Part shown: positions 1 through 5,045 of the stretch, in pieces | Layout of the letters: each line of letters opens with the position of its first letter | How positions within the stretch are numbered: position 1 is the first letter of the stretch | Assembly (NCBI GenBank): GCA_040905885.1 | Contig: JBBDQR010000082.1 | Location: forward strand, 1 to 6,114 | Length of the DNA stretch: 6,114 nt | Direction of reading: 5' to 3' | Source: JACVRU01 sp040905885 | Lineage (GTDB): Bacteria; Actinomycetota; Thermoleophilia; Gaiellales; Gaiellaceae | The notes under the pieces: generated by a model | Database searches by the model: none | Told to the model about the DNA's origin: nothing | The model's input: only the letters and a program-made list of their open reading frames with translations | Translations under genes and position numbers: made by a program

Positions 1-299
1 GTCTCCTTGTTGACGAAGCGGACCGTCATCGAGAGCGGGGCCTGGTAGGTCAGGTCCTTCTCACGGCATTCCTTGATCGAGACGGGCGGCTCGCCGAAGC
101 GGTACTCGGCGAACTCGACCGCGAGCGTCCCCGTGTAGTCCTCGATCGGCGAGATGTCGTCGATCGTCTCCCGGAGGCCCTCCTGGAGGAACCAGGCGAA
201 CGAGGCCTTCTGGATGTCGATCAGGTTGGGGAGGTCGAGAACGTGCTTGAGACGCGAGAAGCTCTTGCGCGCGCGCGGCGCGGCGACCTTGGTGGTCAA
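1..299 (-). CDS. rpoB: RNA polymerase beta subunit, N-terminal 99 residues (partial)
   Basis: This is the start of the beta subunit of DNA-dependent RNA polymerase, which with beta' forms the catalytic core. The visible 99 residues show the family's N-terminal pattern: KSFSRLKHVLDLPNLIDIQ (12-30), SFAWFLQEGLRE (33-44), DDISPIEDYTG (47-57) and the ECREKDLTYQAPL-like stretch near 78-89, ending in VNKE, where the family continues with TGE. The gene leaves the window at base 1, so the remaining roughly 1,000 or more residues are not seen. The start is a TTG at 299-297. An in-frame TAA lies two codons upstream (305-303), so no earlier start is possible. A GGGAGG ribosome site sits 9 bases upstream. 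The gene appears to have its own promoter and is separated from rplL by two unrelated genes. Identification is secure; the TTG start is well supported. Confidence 0.96.
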   Translation of the reverse strand, partial: MTTKVAAPRARKSFSRLKHVLDLPNLIDIQKASFAWFLQEGLRETIDDISPIEDYTGTLAVEFAEYRFGEPPVSIKECREKDLTYQAPLSMTVRFVNKE

Positions 300-308
300 G
301 ACTTACAG

Positions 309-314
309 CCTCCC
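309..314 (-). promoter_or_regulatory. Ribosome binding site of rpoB (decides TTG start)
   Basis: GGGAGG read on the minus strand, 9 bases before the TTG at 299. With the in-frame TAA at 305-303, it fixes the non-ATG start of rpoB. Confidence 0.75.
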
Positions 315-378
315 TTGCTGCTGGCGGTAGCGATGAAAAATGGACAGGCGAAAACGGCGGGACTCGGCGCGAACCCGT

Positions 379-408
379 AGAGTAGCGAAAACCCGGCCAG
401 CATCGCAA
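379..408 (-). promoter_or_regulatory. Candidate promoter of rpoB
   Basis: On the minus strand, TTGCGA (408-403, -35-like) is followed after 18 bases by TACTCT (384-379, -10-like of the TAnnnT kind). This would start transcription near 372 and leave a leader of about 70 bases before the TTG start. It lies between the terminator of the preceding gene and rpoB, where a promoter is needed. The match to a housekeeping sigma consensus is only partial, so this is a plausible assignment without proof. The rest of the 300-460 gap contains no gene that I can support. Confidence 0.45.
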
Positions 409-460
409 GGGTAGCCTTGCGGCGACCGGAAAGTTGGCCGGACTGTAGCACGAAGCGCTT

Positions 461-502
461 GAAAACGCCAGAGGCGCCCTCTCGGGCGCCCCTGGGCTGG
501 CG
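461..502 (-). terminator. Intrinsic terminator after the repeat-tailed secreted protein gene
   Basis: Read on the minus strand, CTGGCG (part of 502-497) pairs with CGCCAG-type bases at 471-466. Inside it, a 7-bp stem GGGCGCC type (490-484 with 479-473) closes a 4-base loop (483-480). The two stems are separated by an asymmetric internal loop (496-491 opposite 472). The hairpin is followed at once by TTTTC (465-461), making it the only terminator in the window with a recognisable T-tract. It begins about 18 bases after the stop codon of the upstream gene. Confidence 0.8.
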
Positions 503-519
503 TCAAACCTGCGAGCGGG

Positions 520-1080
520 TTACGGCGACGTGGTGGTCGTCGGGGTCGTCTCCGTCGTGGTCTCGGTCGACGTCGAGGTCGACGTCGAGGTGGACGTGGA
601 GGTCGACGTCGACGTATCGTCATCGTCGTCGTCCCCGCCCTTGTGGCCCCTGACGACGACGTACTTCGCCATCAGCGCGGCGTCGCCCTCGGCATCGCGG
701 CACATCCGGATCAGCGCGCCGACCCGGTCGTTCACCGCAAGCTTGTCGAGGCCCGACTTCGCCTTCGGCTTCATCTTCGTCTTCTCGCCGACGACGATCG
801 TGGCGGTCTTGCCGACGTGGTCGCGGCCCTTCCTGTTCGCCTTGACGACGTTCATGACGAACTCGCTCTTCGCGAGATCGACCGACGCGACCGTGCCGGC
901 GAGGTTCATGTGTCCGCCGCGGCACTTCAGCTCGCTCGAGCGCTCCTCGGCGGCCTTCGCTGCCAGTTTGGCCTTCTGCTTCGCCTCCGCCGGCGAGCCG
1001 GGGGGCGGCTTGGCGATCGCGACGGCTGTGACCATGCCGAGCGCGAAGAGCGCCGTCGCGAAAAGTGCCTTGAGCTTCAT
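520..1080 (-). CDS. Secreted small protein with DUF5666-like core, Asp6 block and Thr-Ser tail
   Basis: The product is 186 residues; function is unknown. A signal peptide covers about residues 1-23: MKLK, a hydrophobic run, then AIA before KPPP. Residues 24-50 are Ala/Lys-rich and probably helical. Residues 60-145 form a small beta-rich unit with GTVASVD, ATIVVGEKTKMK and LAVNDRVGALI. This resembles the OB-like DUF5666 pattern (G-V-x-S-V-D ... T-K ... L-x-V-x-D-x-V), an assignment by eye. Cys53 and Cys127 flank the core and could form a disulfide. The tail is six Asp (150-155), Thr-Ser alternation (156-172) and a Glu/Thr-rich end. No membrane anchor or sortase motif is seen, so the mature protein is exported and possibly loosely surface-bound. 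The start ATG has GGAGG 5 bases upstream. The gene appears monocistronic: a hairpin lies before it (1201-1230) and a terminator after it (461-502). The gene call is good; the domain name is tentative. Confidence 0.85.
   Translation of the reverse strand: MKLKALFATALFALGMVTAVAIAKPPPGSPAEAKQKAKLAAKAAEERSSELKCRGGHMNLAGTVASVDLAKSEFVMNVVKANRKGRDHVGKTATIVVGEKTKMKPKAKSGLDKLAVNDRVGALIRMCRDAEGDAALMAKYVVVRGHKGGDDDDDDTSTSTSTSTSTSTSTSTETTTETTPTTTTSP
565..633 (-). repeat. In-frame low-complexity repeat (Asp6 then Thr-Ser x8) inside the secreted protein gene
   Basis: Bases 633-616 are six Asp codons (GAC/GAT). Bases 615-565 are 17 codons alternating Thr (ACG/ACC) and Ser (TCG/TCC). At DNA level, four near-identical 12-base units can be read on the plus strand at 566-577, 578-589, 590-601 and 602-613. 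The first two are identical, the third differs at two bases and the fourth at one. All unit lengths are multiples of three, so gain or loss of units keeps the frame. This is consistent with slippage-driven length variation of an exposed tail. Confidence 0.85.
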
Positions 1081-1200
1081 GGAGTCCTCCGAGGTCTGGG
1101 TAGGCCGTACGTGTACCTAGACGCTTGGTTCGACCGAAACATGCGCCGTTCGAAGCGAAAACCCTCGAAAGGGGGAGCACTCCTTACAGAGCCCTCACAT
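1081..1200 (-). other. Upstream region of the small secreted protein gene
   Basis: This 120-base stretch holds no gene. Read on the minus strand it contains repeated TTCG-type words (TTTCGAGGG, TTTTCGC, TTCGAACGG, GTTTCGGTCGAAC), the last an imperfect inverted repeat near 1128-1140. A TAGGTA (about 1119-1114) is the best -10-like word, but I find no convincing -35 at normal spacing. The ribosome site GGAGG is at 1090-1086. A promoter must lie here if the hairpin at 1201-1230 terminates, but I cannot place it. Confidence 0.35.
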
Positions 1201-1230
1201 GCGAGGGGCCGCCTCGCGGCGGCCCCTCGC
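1201..1230 (-). terminator. Hairpin terminator after the HYR/FIMAH protein gene
   Basis: A perfect 13-bp inverted repeat (1201-1213 with 1218-1230) has a 4-base loop (TCGC). It starts 19 bases beyond the stop codon of the large secreted protein gene. On the minus strand no T-tract follows (ATGTGAGG...), so it is a tail-less hairpin of the sort often found in GC-rich actinobacteria. Its core GGGCCGCC-N4-GGCGGCCC is the same as in the hairpin at 3760-3789. Confidence 0.7.
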
Positions 1231-1249
1231 TACCGGCGACCGGTCTCGA

Positions 1250-3607
1250 CTAGCAGTCGAGCACGGCCCGGATCTGGTTTACCTGGGCCGCGAGGGTCGC
1301 GGCCTGCGCGGCCGTGACCTTCTTGCCGGTCTGCGCCTTCACCTCGTTCAGGTACGCCTTGAGCGTTCCGCAGGCGTCCTCGATCTGCCCGGCGTCCAGG
1401 TACGCCTGCACCTGGCGGGCCTTGTCGGCGAGGCTCGAGCCGGGCCCCACGCCGGTCGACGCGGCGATCAGGTCGGCGACCTGCTCGCCGGCGCCGCTGA
1501 CGTGGACGACGAAGCTCGCCTCGGCAGCGTTGCCCGCGGCGTCCTCGGCCGTGCAGGTCACCGTCGTGTCGCCGATCGCGAACGTCTCTCCCGACGCAGG
1601 ACTGCACGTCGGAGCCACGCTGCCGTCGACGATGTCGAACGCGCTCGCGGAGTAGGTGACGACCGCACCCGCGGGGCTCGTTGCGTCGACGGTGATGTCC
1701 GCCGGCACCGTCAGGGACGGCGCCGTCGTGTCGACGACGCTGACCGTGAACGTCTCCTCGGCCACGTTGCCCGCCGCGTCCTCCGCGGTGCAGGTCACGA
1801 CAGTCGCGCCGAGCGGGAACGTGCTCCCGGAGGCCGGCGCGCAGTCGACCTCAACCGAACCGTCGACCTCGTCCTCGGCGGACGCCGAGTACGTGACCGC
1901 CGCCCCGTCAGGGCCGGTCGCCTCGGACATGATGTCCCCAGGCACGCTGATCACCGGCGGCGTCGCGTCGCCCACCGGGCAGTCGAGGACGAGCAGCAGG
2001 TCGGTCACCGGCGGCGGGATGGTCAGCACGGCGCTCTCGACCGCCGGGCCGCAGTCGGCCTTCTCCGCCCGTACGAGGTAGTACCCGGCCAGGACGTCCC
2101 AGCCGAAGTGGCCGGTCGCGTCCGTGAGGTCCGGGTTCGTCCGGTTGGCCGGGCTCATGATCGCGCTGCCGTCGGGCACGACCACGAACGGCCCGGCCGG
2201 GTCGTCGGCGCGGAGCAGGGTAACCGTCGCCCCCTCCACCGGCTGGCCCGCCGGGTTGCGGACGAAGCCGCTCGGGTCGATGTAGATGTCGAACTCGATC
2301 GTGGGACAGCCGTCGATCACGATCGTCACGTGCGCCGGGCCCGTGAACGTCAGCACGAAATCGGCGGTGTACGTGCCGGCCGGCCCTTCGACCATCGAGC
2401 CCGAGGTCGAGCCGCCGTACGTGCCCGTGACCGTGTAGGTCGCGTTCCCGCCGTCGCAGCCCGTCGTGACGAGGTGCACCGGCTGGCCCACGACGACCAC
2501 GGGGATCATCCCCGGCGGCGCGTTGTTCACGCTCGTGCCCGCAGGCGGAGCGATGGGGCCGTGAAGGACGATGTCCTGGTCGAACACGTCCGAGCCGGCC
2601 ACCGGAATCGGGCCCGCCGAGCCGACGCCCAGGCCGGAGCCTGACGGCGGGTAGACGACGATGTTCCAGTCGTGGTCGACCGCGCCGCCGCCGCTGGTGC
2701 TGTCGGGCAGGTTGTTGAAGCTGTAGAAGCCGGCCGCGTTCGCGCTCGCGTTGCGGCACGGCGTGTCGAGCGGAGTCGGGCAGGCCTGCAGGAAGGCCCC
2801 GCCTGCCGGCGTGCCCGGGCTGTTCGCCCAGACGTGGCCGGAGATCGAGTGCCCGGTCGCGGCGCCGTTCCGGACCGGGAAGATGTAGCGCCCGAGCTGG
2901 AGCGGCGAGTTGACGCTGTTGTGGACCAGCCCCGTGTTCGCGTTGGAGTCCAGGAAGGCGCCGTTGATCGCCGAGCCGGGAAGCTCGAACGACGCGGACG
3001 TCCCGTTCGCGTACCCGATTCGCGCCGAGCTGCCGCCGAGCCCGCCGCTGCCGCCGCTGGCGTCGCCGGTCTCCCACTGGATCTGGTCGTAGTTGAAGAC
3101 GATGTCGAAGTTGCCCGGACCGGTGTCCGAGCGCTCGACGAGCAGCACCTGGAACATGTTCAGCTTGTCGACGTGCCCGCCGTAGTAGCCGACGCCGACG
3201 TCGTCCCAAAGGGCGCAGAACGCGTCGTGACCGCCGAAGGTGGTCATCCCGTACGTGAGCACGCCGGAGCCGGACCCGCGGGTGTCCACGTCCCCGAAGA
3301 ACGGGGCGATGATCGGCCGGTTCGTCGTCCCGATCGGGAACGGCGTGTACGTCGACATCGGCCCGTCGAAGGTCAGGTTGCCGTTGTTGTTCGCCCACAG
3401 GCCGCCGTACTCGTCCCCGAAGAAGTTGATGGTGAACGGGATCGGGATGAACCCTGTCGAGCCGTCGTCGTTGGGAAACAGCGCGTTCGTGTTGCAGCCC
3501 TGGTTGTGCACGATCGCATTCGGCCCGACCGCGTGAGCCGTCGGCGCTACCGCACCGCCGATGAGCGCTGTCGCAAGGATGGCGACGAGCGCGACGAAGA
3601 CCCTCAT
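1250..3607 (-). CDS. Secreted modular protein: NIDO-like, Cna-B/Ig-like, two HYR repeats, FIMAH-like C-terminus
   Basis: This is a 785-residue exported protein, probably a cell-surface or extracellular matrix/adhesion factor; no enzyme motif is seen. A signal peptide spans about 1-26 (MRVFVALVAI..., cleavage after AHA). Residues 30-245 look like a NIDO (nidogen-like) domain: NNNGNLTFDGP, RPIIAPFFGDVDTR, FDIVFNYDQIQWETG and SARIGYANGTS. Residues 253-350 (SISGHVW...AAGFYSFNNLP) resemble a carboxypeptidase-regulatory fold. Residues 355-442 are Ig-like. Residues 444-542 (GQPVEGATVTLLRADD...DATGHFGWDVLAGYYLVRAEK) are Cna-B-like. Residues 547-626 and 627-704 are two HYR repeats. Residues 706-785 form a helical FIMAH-like domain ending AVLDC, with Cys746 and Cys785 possibly paired. 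No sortase motif or C-terminal membrane helix is present. The ATG at 3607 was chosen because it begins the signal peptide and has GGGAGGG 7 bases upstream. An ATG 49 codons earlier (3754) adds a non-signal extension. The gene sits between two hairpins, as a single-gene unit. Confidence 0.92.
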   Translation of the reverse strand: MRVFVALVAILATALIGGAVAPTAHAVGPNAIVHNQGCNTNALFPNDDGSTGFIPIPFTINFFGDEYGGLWANNNGNLTFDGPMSTYTPFPIGTTNRPIIAPFFGDVDTRGSGSGVLTYGMTTFGGHDAFCALWDDVGVGYYGGHVDKLNMFQVLLVERSDTGPGNFDIVFNYDQIQWETGDASGGSGGLGGSSARIGYANGTSASFELPGSAINGAFLDSNANTGLVHNSVNSPLQLGRYIFPVRNGAATGHSISGHVWANSPGTPAGGAFLQACPTPLDTPCRNASANAAGFYSFNNLPDSTSGGGAVDHDWNIVVYPPSGSGLGVGSAGPIPVAGSDVFDQDIVLHGPIAPPAGTSVNNAPPGMIPVVVVGQPVHLVTTGCDGGNATYTVTGTYGGSTSGSMVEGPAGTYTADFVLTFTGPAHVTIVIDGCPTIEFDIYIDPSGFVRNPAGQPVEGATVTLLRADDPAGPFVVVPDGSAIMSPANRTNPDLTDATGHFGWDVLAGYYLVRAEKADCGPAVESAVLTIPPPVTDLLLVLDCPVGDATPPVISVPGDIMSEATGPDGAAVTYSASAEDEVDGSVEVDCAPASGSTFPLGATVVTCTAEDAAGNVAEETFTVSVVDTTAPSLTVPADITVDATSPAGAVVTYSASAFDIVDGSVAPTCSPASGETFAIGDTTVTCTAEDAAGNAAEASFVVHVSGAGEQVADLIAASTGVGPGSSLADKARQVQAYLDAGQIEDACGTLKAYLNEVKAQTGKKVTAAQAATLAAQVNQIRAVLDC
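1496..1969 (-). repeat. Tandem pair of HYR-domain coding repeats
   Basis: Two adjacent units of about 80 codons (1969-1730 and 1729-1496) encode clearly related sequences. Both open with D-x-T-x-P-x-(I/L)-x-V-P-x-D-I, carry VTYSASA and VDGSV, and share T-F-x-(L/I)-G and VTCTAEDAAGN. Each keeps two Cys (one after VDGSV, one in VTCTAED), as expected for the intradomain disulfide of HYR domains. The shared words point to an intragenic duplication. Confidence 0.85.
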
Positions 3608-3759
3608 TTTCTTGCCCTCCCTTTCCCCGCTTGCACAGTGGTCCACGAGACGGGGAACGCGCCATCCTTCTTCTCTCGCGCCTTGGGGAAAGCCGAAATG
3701 CCGCATTGGCGTGCCCCGATCCCAGTCCTTCGCGCACCATGGCACAAGCGTCACGAATA
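3608..3759 (-). other. Upstream region of the HYR/FIMAH protein gene
   Basis: About 150 bases lie between the hairpin after rplL and the ATG at 3607. The only clear element is the ribosome site GGGAGGG (3621-3615). A TTGTGC near 3745-3740 with TGGGAT 17 bases further on is a very weak promoter look-alike that I do not rely on. The open frame extending upstream to 3754 shows no protein-like features. Confidence 0.35.
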
Positions 3760-3789
3760 GACAAGGGCCGCCACTCGGCGGCCCTTGTC
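3760..3789 (-). terminator. Hairpin terminator of the rplK-rplA-rplJ-rplL operon
   Basis: A perfect 13-bp inverted repeat (3760-3772 with 3777-3789) has a 4-base loop (ACTC on the plus strand). It begins 23 bases after the rplL stop codon. On the minus strand the following bases are TATTCGTG, a weak T-rich tail. It shares the core GGGCCGCC-N4-GGCGGCCC with the hairpin at 1201-1230 but has different outer stem bases. Its position implies that the ribosomal protein operon ends here and that rpoB is not simply read through from rplL. Confidence 0.75.
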
Positions 3790-3812
3790 ACAGCGCCCTG
3801 TTGCCGGGAAGG

Positions 3813-4205
3813 CTACTTGACCTCGACGGTCGCGCCTGCCTCCTCGAGCTGGGACTTGATCGAGTCCGCCTCGTCCTGGGGGACGCCCTCCTTGACGGGC
3901 TGGGGCGCGCCGTCCACGAGGTCCTTCGCCTCCTTGAGGCCGAGGCCGGTGATGGCCCGGACGACCTTGATCACCTGGATCTTCTTGTCGCCGGCGCCGG
4001 TGAGGATCACGTCGAAGGAGGTCTGCTCCTCCGCCGCTGCGCCGTCGCCGCCGGCGGCCGGGACGGCGCCGGGGGCCGCGACGGCCACCGGAGCGGCGGC
4101 GGTGATGCCCCACTCGTCCTCGATCTTCTTCTTCAGCTCGACGAGCTCCAGCACGGACATGCTGCCGAGCTGGTCGAAGAGCTTGTCGACGGTGCTAGCC
4201 GCCAT
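3813..4205 (-). CDS. rplL: Ribosomal protein L7/L12
   Basis: This is the multi-copy stalk protein of the large ribosomal subunit, which recruits and stimulates the translational GTPases. It is 130 residues, a normal length. Residues 1-33 are the dimerisation and L10-binding N-terminal domain (VDKLFDQLGSMSVLELVELKKKIEDEWG). Residues 35-60 are the Ala/Pro/Gly-rich flexible hinge. Residues 61-130 are the C-terminal factor-binding domain, with FDVILTGAGDKKIQVIKVVRAITGLGLKEAKDLVDGAP-type conservation split across 64-101 and the end GATVEVK. The ATG at 4205 lies inside the last codons of rplJ (11-base overlap). Its AAGGAGG site (4218-4212, 6 bases upstream) also lies within rplJ, so the two are probably translationally coupled. 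Confidence 0.98.
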   Translation of the reverse strand: MAASTVDKLFDQLGSMSVLELVELKKKIEDEWGITAAAPVAVAAPGAVPAAGGDGAAAEEQTSFDVILTGAGDKKIQVIKVVRAITGLGLKEAKDLVDGAPQPVKEGVPQDEADSIKSQLEEAGATVEVK

Positions 4206-4893
4206 TGGTCTCCTCCTTCTCGGTCTCGGCAGCTGGCGCTTCCTCGACCGGTGATGTGGTTTCGTCTTCCGTTTCGCCTTCGGGCTCCGCTGCCGGAGCT
4301 TCCGGCGAGGTTTCCTCGAGCGCCACCTCGGGCTCTGCAGCGGCTTCGGGCTCTGTCGGAGCCTCGGCCTCGCCGCCGAGCTGCTCGATGCGGGCGTCGA
4401 TCAGCCCGACGAGGTTCGTCAGCGGCGCCGCCACCAGGCCGGCGAGAGCCTGCACGGGCGCCACGATCGCGCCGAGCACCTGGCCGCGGAGCACGTCGGC
4501 CGGCGGGAGCTTCGCGAGCTCCTCGACCTCGTCCGACGAGATCGCCTTCCCCTCGAGGATGCCGCCGCGAATGGCGAGCACCCGGGAGTCTCGGGCCAGC
4601 TGGCTGAGCGCCTTGGCCGTCGCGACCGGGTCGCTGCCGGCCTCGAGGAACGCGATCGCCGTCGGGCCCTCGAGCAGCGCGAGCAGCGCCTCGTTGCCGG
4701 CGGCCTCGGCCGCGCGCCGCGTGAGCGTGTTCTTGACGACGGCGAACCGGGCGCCGTGCTTGAGCAGCTCGTCGCGCAGGCCTTCCATCTGGGCGTTCGT
4801 GAGCCCGCGGTAGTCCGCCACGATCAGCGTCTCGGCGGACTGGATCCGCTCGGTCAGCCGCTCGACGACCTGCTCCTTGTCCTTCTTCAGCAT
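4195..4893 (-). CDS. rplJ: Ribosomal protein L10 with acidic C-terminal extension
   Basis: L10 anchors the L7/L12 dimers to 23S rRNA at the base of the GTPase stalk, and it is the usual autoregulator of rplJL. The 232-residue protein begins MLKKDKEQVVERLTERI. It shows the RNA-binding globular domain: LIVADYRGLT (23-32), FAVVKNTL (50-57), EGPTAIAF (75-82), RVLAIRGG (104-111). The C-terminal helix that binds L7/L12 follows, around 131-172 (DVLRGQVLGAIVAPVQALAG...). L10 is typically about 165-180 residues. Here about 60 more residues (174-232) follow, rich in Glu, Ala, Pro and Thr: about 20 Glu and a single Lys. The extension is in frame and ends within the rplL overlap, so it is not a frameshift artefact. 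AAGGAGGTG lies 6 bases before the ATG. The stop overlaps the rplL start. Confidence 0.97.
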   Translation of the reverse strand: MLKKDKEQVVERLTERIQSAETLIVADYRGLTNAQMEGLRDELLKHGARFAVVKNTLTRRAAEAAGNEALLALLEGPTAIAFLEAGSDPVATAKALSQLARDSRVLAIRGGILEGKAISSDEVEELAKLPPADVLRGQVLGAIVAPVQALAGLVAAPLTNLVGLIDARIEQLGGEAEAPTEPEAAAEPEVALEETSPEAPAAEPEGETEDETTSPVEEAPAAETEKEETNGG

Positions 4894-5045
4894 CTCTCAC
4901 CTCCTTACCACTCGAGCCCGCTCGACGGCGGGCTCGGGAAGAGGCGAAGAAGCCTTCTCCGATCCGCCTGGGCCGGGCCTCTGCGCGATCTCTCTGGGGG
5001 GAGGGGGCGCTGCCGGCCGTCTCGGGCGACGGGCTGTTTGAAAGT
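4894..5045 (-). promoter_or_regulatory. Putative L10 leader (autoregulatory mRNA element)
   Basis: The leader between rplA and rplJ is where bacteria commonly place an L10(L12)-binding RNA. On the minus strand I can fold an inner stem GGCCGG (5018-5013) with CCGGCC (4976-4971). An outer stem pairs UCGCC (5029-5025) with GGCGG (4968-4964). They are separated by an asymmetric internal loop, CGAGAC (5024-5019) opposite CA (4970-4969). An asymmetric, GA-containing loop between two stems resembles the kink-turn region of known L10 leaders. Downstream are a 9-bp stem with one mismatch (4960-4952 with 4945-4937) and a perfect hairpin at 4936-4913. The ribosome site of rplJ ends the region. Location and fold support the call; I matched no covariance model. 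Confidence 0.6.
4913..4936 (-). promoter_or_regulatory. Hairpin just upstream of the rplJ ribosome binding site
   Basis: A perfect 9-bp stem (4936-4928 with 4921-4913) with a 6-base loop CGTCGA ends only 6 bases before AAGGAGG (4906-4900). No T-tract follows. It could be the remnant of an attenuator or a structure that affects ribosome access to rplJ within the L10 leader. Which of these applies cannot be told from sequence alone. Confidence 0.55.

Noticed and set aside
61..408. Minus-strand frame with an ATG start overlapping rpoB
   Set aside because: The translation is Arg/Pro-rich nonsense, while another frame of the same bases gives clear RpoB N-terminal sequence from the TTG at 299.
565..633. 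Possible CRISPR or intergenic tandem repeat
   Set aside because: Units are 12 bases with no spacers and lie in frame within a coding sequence; this is a protein low-complexity tract.
530..1120. Plus-strand frame with alternating Val-Asp/Val-Glu
   Set aside because: It is only the antisense reading of the Thr-Ser repeat; no ribosome site and no family resemblance.
1199..2644. Long plus-strand open frame (481 codons) opposite the HYR/FIMAH gene
   Set aside because: It is extremely Arg/Val/Asp-rich without domains and mirrors the codon bias of the real minus-strand gene; typical antisense shadow in GC-rich DNA.
3608..3754. 49-codon N-terminal extension of the HYR/FIMAH protein
   Set aside because: It would hide the signal peptide and lacks a ribosome site; the ATG at 3607 has GGGAGGG at good spacing and starts a standard signal sequence.
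2672..3760. Plus-strand open frame of 362 codons
   Set aside because: Low-complexity Arg/Val/Ala composition, covers the NIDO-coding part of the minus-strand gene in antisense, no recognisable protein.
520..3789. Possible mobile element carrying the two secreted-protein genes
   Set aside because: No transposase, integrase, target-site duplication or terminal inverted repeats other than terminator-like hairpins could be seen; kept only as a question in the hairpin finding.
1908..3791. Second minus-strand open frame of 627 codons overlapping the HYR/FIMAH gene
   Set aside because: Arg-rich translation in another frame of the same strand; the overlapping frame has a signal peptide, ribosome site and recognisable domains.
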